Below are positions 8,102-15,206 of a stretch of 43,969 nucleotides of DNA, in pieces. Within the stretch, counting starts at the first letter, position 1. Each line of letters begins with the position of its first letter. The stretch comes from an uncultured Clostridium sp. (GTDB lineage Bacteria; Bacillota; Clostridia; TANB77; CAG-508), in assembly GCA_902462295.1 (NCBI GenBank), contig CABQAZ010000014.1:1-43969 (forward strand), in the 5' to 3' direction. The notes beneath the pieces are model-generated. The model worked only from the letters and a program-made list of their open reading frames with translations. It searched no databases and was not told the DNA's origin. The position numbers and the translations under genes are program-made.

Positions 8102-9379
8102 ATGAAAGATTATTTAGCAATAAAAAATATAGAGGCATTAGAAATATTAGATTCAAGAGGAAATCCAACGGTTCAAGTTGAAGTTATAACAGAAGGAGGA
8201 TTTTCAGGAGTTGCTATGGTTCCATCAGGGGCATCAACAGGAAGTTTTGAAGCGGTAGAATTACGAGATAATGATAAAAGCAGATATATGGGAAAAGGTG
8301 TAAACAAAGCTGTTGAAAATGTAAACAAAAAAATAGCAAAAAAATTAATAGATATGAATGTTTATGATCAAAGAAAAATAGACAGAACTTTGATAGAACT
8401 TGATGACACATTAAATAAATCAAATCTTGGAGCAAATGCAATTTTGGGAGTATCCTTAGCAGTAGCCAAAGCAGCAGCAAATTCATTAGGAATGGAGTTA
8501 TATAATTATATTGGTGGAATAAATGCGATGGAACTACCAATTCCAATGATGAATATTTTAAATGGTGGTAAACATTCTGATAATAATATTAATATACAAG
8601 AATTTATGATAGTACCAATAGGAAGTATAACATTTGCAGAGAGATTAAAAAGAGGTGTGGAGGTATATCATACATTAAAAAAAGTTTTGAAAGAAAAAAG
8701 ACATTCTGTTGGAGTTGGTGATGAAGGTGGTTTTGCACCAGATTTAAAAAATGAGGAAGAAGCATTAGATTCTATAATAGAAGCAATAAAAAAAGCTGGG
8801 TATGAGCCGGGAAAAGATATATGTTTAGCACTTGATGTGGCAAGTACTGAAATGTATGATGAAGCTAAAAAGATAGGAAAAGATGGATATTATTTTTGGA
8901 AAACAGATATATTTAAAACAAAGCAAGAAATGATTGAGTATATTATAGATTTGACTGAAAAATATCCAATTATATCAATAGAGGATGGATTGGCAGAAGA
9001 AGATTGGGAATCATGGAAGAATTTGACTCAAAAAATAGGTAATAAAGTTCAATTAGTCGGAGACGATTTATTTGTTACAAATATTAAAAGATTACAAAGA
9101 GGTATTAAGGAAAATGTTGCAAATGCAATTTTGATTAAATTAAATCAAATAGGAACTTTAACAGAGACTCTTGATACAATACAAGAAGCAAAACAAAAAG
9201 GATATAAAACTATAATTTCGCATAGATCTGGTGAAACAGAGGATACAACGATTGCAGATTTGGCAGTTGCTGTAAATGCTGGACAAATAAAGACAGGAGC
9301 ACCTTGTAGAACCGATAGAGTTGCAAAATATAATAGACTTTTAAATATAGAAAATCAGTTGATAGATTATGATATGTAA
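8102..9379 (+). CDS. eno: Enolase, first copy
   Basis: This 425-residue phosphopyruvate hydratase converts 2-phosphoglycerate to phosphoenolpyruvate. All main enolase blocks are present: SRGNPTVQVEV, PSGASTG, GGKHSDNN, QEFMIVP, GDEGGFAP, the metal-ligand blocks SIEDG and LVGDDLFVTN, LIKLNQIGTLTET and SHRSGETEDT. I start it at ATG 8102, ten bases after AAAGGTGG; a TTG two codons upstream is less likely. It stands 61 bases after recN, away from the other glycolytic genes. A second complete enolase lies at 24463-25770. Both appear catalytically intact, so one may serve under other conditions or be a later acquisition. Confidence 0.95.
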   Translation: MKDYLAIKNIEALEILDSRGNPTVQVEVITEGGFSGVAMVPSGASTGSFEAVELRDNDKSRYMGKGVNKAVENVNKKIAKKLIDMNVYDQRKIDRTLIELDDTLNKSNLGANAILGVSLAVAKAAANSLGMELYNYIGGINAMELPIPMMNILNGGKHSDNNINIQEFMIVPIGSITFAERLKRGVEVYHTLKKVLKEKRHSVGVGDEGGFAPDLKNEEEALDSIIEAIKKAGYEPGKDICLALDVASTEMYDEAKKIGKDGYYFWKTDIFKTKQEMIEYIIDLTEKYPIISIEDGLAEEDWESWKNLTQKIGNKVQLVGDDLFVTNIKRLQRGIKENVANAILIKLNQIGTLTETLDTIQEAKQKGYKTIISHRSGETEDTTIADLAVAVNAGQIKTGAPCRTDRVAKYNRLLNIENQLIDYDM

Positions 9380-9440
9380 GAATAAAATAAAAATATGAAT
9401 AAATATTGATAAATTCTTAGATTTAAAGAGTGTGAAAAAC

Positions 9441-9469
9441 TTTACATTTTATGTAAAATACTGTATAAT
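9441..9469 (+). promoter_or_regulatory. Promoter with overlapping inverted repeat
   Basis: TTTACA (9441-9446), a 17-base spacer and TATAAT (9464-9469). The -35 hexamer is the left part of a perfect inverted repeat, TTTACAT-TTT-ATGTAAA (9441-9457), which could be an operator. Confidence 0.6.
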
Positions 9470-9515
9470 ATAAATGTAACTATAAATATAAGTTTTAGTT
9501 TAAAAGGAGAAAAAA

Positions 9516-10292
9516 ATGAAGATGCGGAAAAAAAATTTAGAAGTAGTGCATGCAAGTGCAATGTCAAATGGGGTAAAGTTTTATGCCCAAAGACAGAGGG
9601 GATACATTGCTATATCAACAGTAGATGAAAATGGAACAGTTAAAGTACAGTGGTGTAATAAAAGAGAGTATATAAAAGAAAAAAGCTTTGCAGAAAAAAT
9701 CTATGAAATAAAAGAGATGCTGTTTTACACACTCTGCCTGATGCCAATAGTCATTTTATTTGCAAATGTATTGGAGTGGTTTATGAGAAACCACAATGCA
9801 GGAGATGGTGCCTGCTTTTTCCTAGTAGGGTTTTCAATTACATTATTGTTGGGATTTTTTGAGAGTTATTTTATAAAAAGAAAGAGAAAAAATTTTTTTA
9901 AATACCATGCTGCTGAACACATGGTATGCAATGCTTATAAAGCATTGCAAAGAGTACCAACAATTAATGAAATAAGGGAGTACTCTCGGTATAGTTCGAG
10001 TTGTGGAACAAATGCCACAACTGAAATAATTATTATTTTGCCGTTAATGAGTTTAGCGGAAAAAATTTATTATTTTTATAATTGGCCACCAATTGTACTA
10101 GTTATTATGACTGGGATCATAACCATATCAGTTCTAGTTCTAGAACGATATGGCTATCTGAATTTTCTGCAATATTTTACAACCGAGAAGCCAGACGAAA
10201 TAGAGCTTCTAGTTGCAATCGAGGGATTGAAAATGTGGGAGGAGAAAGAAAAAATTGATTTTCCTCCTAGTTCTCCAAATGAGTTTTGCTGA
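9516..10292 (+). CDS. DUF1385-related membrane protein
   Basis: A 258-residue protein with four hydrophobic segments: about residues 70-90, 97-118, 168-186 and 190-212. The middle contains KYHAAEHMVCNAY, then SRYSSSCGTN, which match the HGAEHK...SR...CGT pattern of DUF1385 proteins; the N-terminal part (1-60) looks soluble. The molecular role of the family is not established. The gene has its own promoter and two terminators, so it is a single-gene unit. Its base composition looks somewhat less AT-rich than the flanking genes, with more GTG, CTG and GGG codons, which may point to separate origin. It cannot be assigned a function. Confidence 0.65.
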   Translation: MKMRKKNLEVVHASAMSNGVKFYAQRQRGYIAISTVDENGTVKVQWCNKREYIKEKSFAEKIYEIKEMLFYTLCLMPIVILFANVLEWFMRNHNAGDGACFFLVGFSITLLLGFFESYFIKRKRKNFFKYHAAEHMVCNAYKALQRVPTINEIREYSRYSSSCGTNATTEIIIILPLMSLAEKIYYFYNWPPIVLVIMTGIITISVLVLERYGYLNFLQYFTTEKPDEIELLVAIEGLKMWEEKEKIDFPPSSPNEFC

Positions 10293-10343
10293 AACTCATT
10301 TTTCTCCCCCATAACTGTAAAGTTATGGGGGAATTTCTTTTTT
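10279..10343 (+). terminator. Two tandem terminator hairpins
   Basis: The first hairpin (ATGAGTTTT / GAAACTCAT, 10280-10298) includes the stop codon of the DUF1385 gene in its loop and is followed by five T residues. The second (CCCCATAACT / AGTTATGGGG, GTAA loop, 10307-10330) is stronger and followed by a T-rich tract. Only the second has a GC-rich base. Confidence 0.85.
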
Positions 10344-10390
10344 ATTATAAAATTATATTCAGATATATTATTAATAAAATATAAATATAG

Positions 10391-10657
10391 TTATTCAACT
10401 CTTCTTTGAGTTCTTTCATTTGTAGATTGACTATTAGAACACATTTTTTCATACTCTTTACATTTAATTTTGTAATCCATTTGCATACATAGATATCTGT
10501 AATATAAAAAGGCTTGTTCATATTGAGCCATAGGATTAAACATAGGATCTCTATAAATTTCATTCATATCAGGATTACTAGGACTAGTAAAGCCATTCAT
10601 TTGTTGAAAAGTAGAAAAATCCATAAAAGGTGGCATATTATTAAAATCTTTATCCAT
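10391..10657 (-). CDS. Small hypothetical protein downstream of ylbJ
   Basis: An 88-residue protein starting MDKDFNNMPPF. It is rich in Met, Asn, Pro, Phe and Tyr, with a C-terminal segment around YEQAFLYYRYLCMQMDY and a polar tail. I start it at the ATG with TTGGAG eight bases upstream; an in-frame ATG 12 codons earlier would add a hydrophobic stretch without a better site. It lies about 95 bases after ylbJ on the same strand. The composition resembles some small spore-coat or spore-associated proteins, and the neighbour is a sporulation gene, but I do not recognise the family. A role in sporulation is a guess from context. Confidence 0.5.
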   Translation of the reverse strand: MDKDFNNMPPFMDFSTFQQMNGFTSPSNPDMNEIYRDPMFNPMAQYEQAFLYYRYLCMQMDYKIKCKEYEKMCSNSQSTNERTQRRVE

Positions 10658-10752
10658 AAAACCAACTCCAATCATATAATAAATTATATTCAAAAAATAA
10701 TATAAATATTCTATAAAAAAGAATATAATTGCGGTATATAAACCAAATTATT

Positions 10753-11811
10753 TTATAAATTAAAATTTAAAAAAGGAAAAATATTTATAGCAATAAAAGT
10801 ATAAATGGCAGCAAAAAGTCCATGTAATAATTTTCCATATATATAAGGTTTAATTGACAAATCAGTTTTTGATGTAATACTTAAAACTTGAAGTAGGACA
10901 GATAAACCACCACATCCAAGCAAAAATGCTGTAATAATAACATTAGCTGAAATATGTTTAATATTTATACCAGCGATTGAGCTAATACCATTAGTAATTT
11001 CTAGTAATCCAGTTAAAATTCCATAGATAAAAGAGATGTCTATATGTAAAAAATTGAAAATTGGTGTAAGTACTAGAATTAAGCAATTTAAAATACCGCT
11101 GGATTTTAGAATAGATATTACACTAGAAAATATAACTACAAATCCACCTATCATTAAAATTGTAGAAATGCTATTAGTAATGCTTTTTCCAAGAACTTCT
11201 CCTAAATTAGAAAAAGTCACATTTTTATATTTTGAAGAAGTAGAAGTTTTTGTGCGAGCATAATCAGGACTGTTTTTTCCAAATTTCCAAAATCTAAAAA
11301 TAATTCCGACAGTAATACAAGCTAAAATATGAGTTATAAGTAATAACAATCCTATTGTAGAATTACCGAACATACTTATTCCAACTGTTCCAACTATGAA
11401 TAGAGGACCAGAATTATTCGTGAAACTTAGTAATCTTTCACATTCTTCTTTTGAGCAGATGTTATTTTGTCTAAAATCGCACGCAATTTTTGCACCAACT
11501 GGATAGCCACTAATAAGTCCCATTATAAAACCAAAGGAACCTTCTCCTCTAATATTAAAAAGTGGTTTCATTATTTTGTTGAAAAATCTGCCCAAAAGAG
11601 TTACAAAAGTAGTGTTCATTAATAATTCTGTTGCTACAAAAAATGGAAATAAAGCTGGTACGACAGAGCTTGCCCAAAGAGATAATCCTTTTTTTATGGC
11701 AGGCAAGTTACTTGTAGAAAATAATAATAGACTTGCTCCAAATGCTAAAAATATTAATGCAAATATATTTCTTTTTATTTTTAATACTAAGAAATGACAT
11801 TTTGAAAACAT
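10753..11811 (-). CDS. ylbJ: Sporulation integral membrane protein YlbJ (SpoVV-like)
   Basis: A 352-residue polytopic membrane protein with about eight hydrophobic segments. The motif GLISGYPVGAK, followed by CDFRQN, and the N-terminal LWASSVVPALFPFFVATELL are typical of YlbJ. In Bacillus subtilis the protein acts in the mother cell under sigma-E control and is needed for moving dipicolinic acid toward the forespore. Its presence indicates an endospore former. A sigma-E-like promoter lies directly upstream, and a GGTGA ribosome site precedes the ATG. A small unknown gene follows on the same strand. Confidence 0.9.
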   Translation of the reverse strand: MFSKCHFLVLKIKRNIFALIFLAFGASLLLFSTSNLPAIKKGLSLWASSVVPALFPFFVATELLMNTTFVTLLGRFFNKIMKPLFNIRGEGSFGFIMGLISGYPVGAKIACDFRQNNICSKEECERLLSFTNNSGPLFIVGTVGISMFGNSTIGLLLLITHILACITVGIIFRFWKFGKNSPDYARTKTSTSSKYKNVTFSNLGEVLGKSITNSISTILMIGGFVVIFSSVISILKSSGILNCLILVLTPIFNFLHIDISFIYGILTGLLEITNGISSIAGINIKHISANVIITAFLLGCGGLSVLLQVLSITSKTDLSIKPYIYGKLLHGLFAAIYTFIAINIFPFLNFNL

Positions 11812-11827
11812 ATAATCACCACAATAA

Positions 11828-11855
11828 AGTGTATGAAATATATTTTATAAATATT
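11828..11855 (-). promoter_or_regulatory. Candidate sigma-E promoter of ylbJ
   Basis: On the minus strand, AATATT (11855-11850), a 14-base spacer and CATACACT (11835-11828) match the sigma-E consensus ATATT-N14-CATACA-T. It ends 16 bases before the ylbJ ATG, so the leader would be very short. Confidence 0.5.
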
Positions 11856-11983
11856 TGTGTTTTGTATTGTAAAGTTTAGAAAATGTTGATATAATGATAT
11901 ACATAAAGTGATTTGTAAAATAAGAGATTATAATTTTTTTATTTTATGATAAGCAAAAAAATGAAAAGAAAGGAGTTGATATT

Positions 11984-12280
11984 ATGTCAGAAGCGCAAAT
12001 ACAAGCAATAAAAGATGTAATAAAAATGACACCTCGTCTTAGTGTGGATTGCTTAAATTCAATAAGAATTTTAATGGAAAAAGCAATTGAATCAGAATTG
12101 CTAAGATTAGAGCCAACAGTTATCCTTGATAATATGGATATTACTGAAAAAGTAATGTATTTAGATTATTTAATGGAAAGCAAAGAAACTAAGGAACAAG
12201 AGCTAAAAGATGCCGTGTCATTTGAAGAAGTACTAAAAAGAGAGGGGTTGACATTCGATGATTTACAAGATAAAAATTAG
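11984..12280 (+). CDS. RelB/Phd-like antitoxin (orphan)
   Basis: A 98-residue acidic, helical protein. The C-terminal part, VSFEEVLKREGLTFDDL, resembles the toxin-binding tail of antitoxins of RelE-type toxins. The middle (LDNMDITEKVMYLDYLMESKE) is unusual, so the DNA-binding part is not clearly assigned. The start has AAAGGAGTTG upstream. It is followed directly, in the same frame after its TAG stop, by the C-terminal third of a RelE toxin without its N-terminus. The antitoxin thus appears to have lost its partner. Assignment rests on the tail and on the remnant next to it. Confidence 0.6.
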   Translation: MSEAQIQAIKDVIKMTPRLSVDCLNSIRILMEKAIESELLRLEPTVILDNMDITEKVMYLDYLMESKETKEQELKDAVSFEEVLKREGLTFDDLQDKN

Positions 12281-12403
12281 AACCAAAATGAATATAGACT
12301 TAGGGTTGGCAATTATAGAATTATCTATGAACAAAATTTAAATGAATTTATCATTCTAATAACAAAAGCCGAGAATAGAGGCCAAATTTATAAATCTATA
12401 TAA
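12281..12403 (+). pseudogene. RelE/ParE-type toxin, C-terminal remnant
   Basis: Forty codons read NEYRLRVGNYRIIYE, then a hydrophobic strand EFIILITKAENRGQIYKSI, and end in TAA. This is the C-terminal beta-sheet of RelE-family mRNA interferases, including the conserved RVGNYRI segment. The N-terminal half and any start codon are missing. The fragment is in frame with the antitoxin and begins right after its TAG, which suggests an internal deletion joined the two. It is probably not expressed as an active toxin. Confidence 0.7.
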
Positions 12404-12506
12404 TCCTAAAATTTAAAGGATTTAGAATTCAAAACTCAAAATAAATAATTAATAAAATCAAAAAAATTCCCAAAACAAGTTTTAAAAATTGAATAAAAAC
12501 CTAAAA

Positions 12507-12539
12507 AAAGCACATGCTTTATTTGGAGGTATGTGCTTT
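12507..12539 (+). promoter_or_regulatory. Hairpin presenting the ribosome site of the 77-residue ORF
   Basis: AAAGCACAT and ATGTGCTTT pair perfectly, with the loop holding TTTGGAGG. The ATG of the next gene begins immediately after the stem at 12540. The structure could affect access to the start. Function is inferred only. Confidence 0.4.
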
Positions 12540-12773
12540 ATGGAAAATAAATTTAAAAATCAAATATTAAGCGAAAATTTACAAAATCAAACAATACAAA
12601 ATAAAAAAGAAACAATAAAATATGGAGAAGAAGAGGTAGAAGATACAACAAAATATGGAGAGTTTGTAACATCATATTTTGCGTGGGTACCGATGTCAAA
12701 ACAAAAAGAAAATGTAGAAAAGTTAGAAAATATAACAAAAAAAGAGAAAAATAAAGATAAAAAAAGAATATAA
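12540..12773 (+). CDS. Small hypothetical protein before the ctsR operon
   Basis: A 77-residue, very polar protein starting MENKFKNQ. The N-terminal third is rich in Asn and Gln, the middle has two KYGE repeats and an aromatic stretch VTSYFAWVPM, and the C-terminus is Lys/Glu rich. I start it at 12540 because TTTGGAGG lies nine to ten bases upstream, in a hairpin loop; a longer frame beginning at 12489 lacks a good site. No family was recognised. It sits just upstream of the CtsR boxes but before the operon promoter, so it is probably transcribed separately. Confidence 0.4.
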   Translation: MENKFKNQILSENLQNQTIQNKKETIKYGEEEVEDTTKYGEFVTSYFAWVPMSKQKENVEKLENITKKEKNKDKKRI

Positions 12774-12792
12774 AAGAATAAAAGCTAAAAAA

Positions 12793-12809
12793 GGTCAGAA
12801 AAGGTCAAA
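12793..12809 (+). promoter_or_regulatory. CtsR box 1
   Basis: Tandem heptads GGTCAGA and GGTCAAA separated by AAA match the CtsR operator pattern RGTCAAA-N3-RGTCAAA with one change. It lies nine bases before the -35 hexamer of the ctsR operon promoter. Confidence 0.75.
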
Positions 12810-12817
12810 AAATGAAA

Positions 12818-12845
12818 TTGCATTATTTTTAAACATGAGTATAAT
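12818..12845 (+). promoter_or_regulatory. Promoter of the ctsR-mcsA-mcsB-clpC operon
   Basis: TTGCAT (12818-12823), a 16-base spacer and TATAAT (12840-12845). CtsR boxes lie on both sides, so bound repressor would block the polymerase site. The leader to ctsR is about 140 bases. Confidence 0.65.
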
Positions 12846-12854
12846 ATAAATATA

Positions 12855-12871
12855 GGTCAAAGAAAGTCAAA
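12855..12871 (+). promoter_or_regulatory. CtsR box 2
   Basis: GGTCAAA-GAA-AGTCAAA is an exact fit to the tandem-heptad CtsR operator and covers the transcription start region. A further single heptad GGTCAAA is at 12900-12906. Confidence 0.88.
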
Positions 12872-12991
12872 GACAAAAATAAAAACATAAATGATGTAAG
12901 GTCAAAAGTTTTTAAATTAAACATATCAAAATTAAAAAATAAAAGTTAAAAACGCACAAAAAGACAAAAAATTTAAAAGGAGGCTGATAAA

Positions 12992-13441
12992 ATGAGAATG
13001 TCAGATGTAATAGAAGATTTCATCAAAGATTTATTTGATGAGGACGAAAGTGATCTAATAGAAATACAAAGAAATGAACTAGCTCAACATTTTAATTGTG
13101 TACCATCACAAATAAATTATGTAATATCAACAAGATTTAAGCCATCACAAGGATATTATGTAGAAAGCAAAAGAGGTGGTGGTGGAAACATCAAAATTAG
13201 AAAAATAAATAATACGAAATCAGATTATATAATGCATATAATAAATAATGTAGGAAAAACAATTACAACAAATGACATTGATATTTTATTAAGTGATTTT
13301 TTAACATATAATATAATTACTGCTCAGGAAGCAAAACTTTTAAAGGTTGCAACTAGTGATAATGTTTTAAAACTTGACAAAGATATAAAGGATGATGTTA
13401 GGGCAAGGATATTTAAAAATATGTTGTTAAATATAGAATAA
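12992..13441 (+). CDS. ctsR: Transcriptional repressor CtsR
   Basis: A 149-residue heat-shock repressor of clp genes. The N-terminal winged helix-turn-helix includes LAQHFNCVPSQINYVISTRF, and the wing is ESKRGGGGNIKIRKI, whose glycine run is the known heat-sensing loop. The C-terminal half is the dimer domain bound by McsB. AGGAGG lies seven bases before the ATG. Two CtsR boxes precede its promoter, so it represses its own operon, and the tight mcsA-mcsB-clpC order downstream is the classical Firmicutes arrangement. Heat or McsB activity releases it from DNA. Confidence 0.97.
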   Translation: MRMSDVIEDFIKDLFDEDESDLIEIQRNELAQHFNCVPSQINYVISTRFKPSQGYYVESKRGGGGNIKIRKINNTKSDYIMHIINNVGKTITTNDIDILLSDFLTYNIITAQEAKLLKVATSDNVLKLDKDIKDDVRARIFKNMLLNIE

Positions 13442-13524
13442 AATAATAATCAATAGATTTTGAAAAATTGTGAGAAATTTATAGAAAATTTTTAAAGATA
13501 TATAAATAAGAAGGAGTGATTAAT

Positions 13525-14079
13525 ATGTTATGTGAAAATTGTGGAAAAAGAGAAGCAAATGTAAGATATTCAGAAAATATTAATGGAGTAAAAAAGGAGA
13601 TGCATTTATGTGAGGAGTGTAGCCGAAAATTAGGAATATCATCAAAGATGGATTTCAGTATGCCATCATTAGATATACCAAGCTTTTTTGGAAGTTTCTT
13701 AGAAGATTTTAGTACACCTGAATTTATGCCATTTTTAAATGAAGTAAAACAGTTGACTTGTGATAGCTGTGGTTCGACATTTGAAGATATAATTAATTCC
13801 GGAAGATATGGATGTGCAAATTGTTATGATGTTTTTGAGGATAGAATGGATCCGATTTTAAAAAAAATACAAGGTGCTAATAGACATAATGGTAGATTGG
13901 GAAAAATATCAGATAATAAGGTTAAATTTGAAGAGAAAGATAAAGTTCCTAATGAACAAGGAGTAAATGAGAGTAATAAATTAGAAAAATTACAAAATGA
14001 TTTAAAACTTGCAATTAAAGAAGAAAGATATGAAGATGCAGCTAGATTAAGAGATGAAATTAAGAAAATGTCAAAATAA
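13525..14079 (+). CDS. mcsA: McsA, activator of the protein-arginine kinase
   Basis: A 184-residue zinc protein with paired cysteines at the N-terminus (CENCGKR and LCEEC) and in the middle (CDSCG and CANC), followed by a UVR-type helical hairpin at the C-terminus (about 150-182, ending YEDAARLRDEIKKM). McsA binds and stimulates the kinase McsB and takes part in metal and oxidative stress sensing. The ATG at 13525 follows AAGGAG by eight bases; the GTG nine bases upstream lies too close to that site. It is the second gene of the ctsR operon, 83 bases after ctsR. Confidence 0.93.
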   Translation: MLCENCGKREANVRYSENINGVKKEMHLCEECSRKLGISSKMDFSMPSLDIPSFFGSFLEDFSTPEFMPFLNEVKQLTCDSCGSTFEDIINSGRYGCANCYDVFEDRMDPILKKIQGANRHNGRLGKISDNKVKFEEKDKVPNEQGVNESNKLEKLQNDLKLAIKEERYEDAARLRDEIKKMSK

Positions 14080-14116
14080 AGACATTTTCTTAAAAAATGA
14101 AAGGAAGTTGAAAAAA

Positions 14117-15124
14117 ATGAATTGGTATTTACAAAGTGGTAAAGAATCAGATGTGGTAACAAGTACAAGAATCAGATTTGCAAGAAATTTACCAGAATTC
14201 AAATTTAATTTAAAAGATAAGAAAGACATAGAAAAACTAAAAAATAAAATAAAAGAAAATGTATATGCAATAGGATATGGATTAAAATATTTAGAACTAA
14301 AAGATATGGATGACATAACAAAAATGAGTCTAGTAGAAAAAAACTTAATAAGTCCAGAATATGCAGTACATAATGAAGATGGAGCAATCCTAATAAATGA
14401 TGAAGAAAATATCTGTATAATGATAAATGATGAAGATCACTTAAAAATTCAAGTATTTAGTAGTGGTTTAGAATTAGAAAATACATTAAATTATGCAATA
14501 GAAGTAGATCAGAAAATTGAAGAAATTTTAGGATATGCAACAAGTAAAAAATACGGATATTTAACAAGTTTACCAACAAATTGTGGTACTGGATTAAAAG
14601 CATCTGTAATGGTACATTTGCCAGCACTTACAATAACCAAAAATATAAATAAAGTATTTTATACAATAAATAATTTTGGAGTTAATATAGTAGGTGCATA
14701 TGGAGAAAACAGTAAAGAGTATGGAGATGTTTTTCAAATTTCTAATAAAAGAACATTAGGTGTTACAGAAAAAGAAATAGTTGAAAATATCAAAGTAGTT
14801 ACAGAAAAATTAATTGAACAAGAAAGAAAGGCAAGAAAGTTCTTAGCAAAAGATACACTTGATTTAGAGGATACTATATACAGAAGTTATGGATTGTTAA
14901 GCAATTGTAGAAAAATATCTTTGGAGGAGGCTCAAAAATTGATTTCAAATGTCAAGATAGGGACAGATTTGGGTATATTACCAGAGTTAAATGATAGTAA
15001 AGTTCAACAATTAATTTTATATACTAAACCTGCAAATATGCAAAAGTATTTAGGTGAACAGTATGAGGCGTTAGAAAGAGATATAAAAAGAGCAGAGGTT
15101 ATAAAAAAGATAATGTCCATTTAG
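14117..15124 (+). CDS. mcsB: Protein-arginine kinase McsB
   Basis: A 335-residue member of the phosphagen kinase fold that phosphorylates arginines on proteins, marking them for ClpCP. The signature STRIRFARNLPEF is near the N-terminus and the catalytic-site loop LPTNCGTGLKASVMVHLPAL holds the conserved cysteine. Length fits the family. I start at MNWYLQSG (14117), just after AAAGGAAG, because this is the usual N-terminus; upstream in-frame codons run out of mcsA. It also inactivates CtsR under stress. It is placed 37 bases after mcsA and 82 bases before clpC. Confidence 0.96.
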   Translation: MNWYLQSGKESDVVTSTRIRFARNLPEFKFNLKDKKDIEKLKNKIKENVYAIGYGLKYLELKDMDDITKMSLVEKNLISPEYAVHNEDGAILINDEENICIMINDEDHLKIQVFSSGLELENTLNYAIEVDQKIEEILGYATSKKYGYLTSLPTNCGTGLKASVMVHLPALTITKNINKVFYTINNFGVNIVGAYGENSKEYGDVFQISNKRTLGVTEKEIVENIKVVTEKLIEQERKARKFLAKDTLDLEDTIYRSYGLLSNCRKISLEEAQKLISNVKIGTDLGILPELNDSKVQQLILYTKPANMQKYLGEQYEALERDIKRAEVIKKIMSI

Positions 15125-15149
15125 GGACGCTTCTTAAAAGAACATGAAA

Positions 15150-15175
15150 ATGATGTGACAAAAAGATATGTCTCC
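15150..15175 (+). repeat. Copy of a short dispersed repeat before clpC
   Basis: These bases match the reverse complement of 5281-5306 at 21 of 26 positions. They lie in the mcsB-clpC gap, beside a GGGACGCTTCTTAAAAGAAC segment that contains the inverted repeat TTCTTAAAAGAA. This may be a remnant of a genome-wide intergenic repeat. Confidence 0.35.
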
Positions 15176-15206
15176 TAAAGGACAAAAATGAAGGGAGTGA
15201 ATTAAA

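Noticed and set aside
10345..10705. Open frames 10345-10563 (minus) and 10514-10705 (plus)
   Set aside because: They overlap the 88-residue gene in other frames, lack good ribosome sites and have compositions typical of antisense shadows.
12992..13441. Start of ctsR at the second methionine (12998)
   Set aside because: The first ATG has ideal spacing to AGGAGG, so the longer form is preferred.
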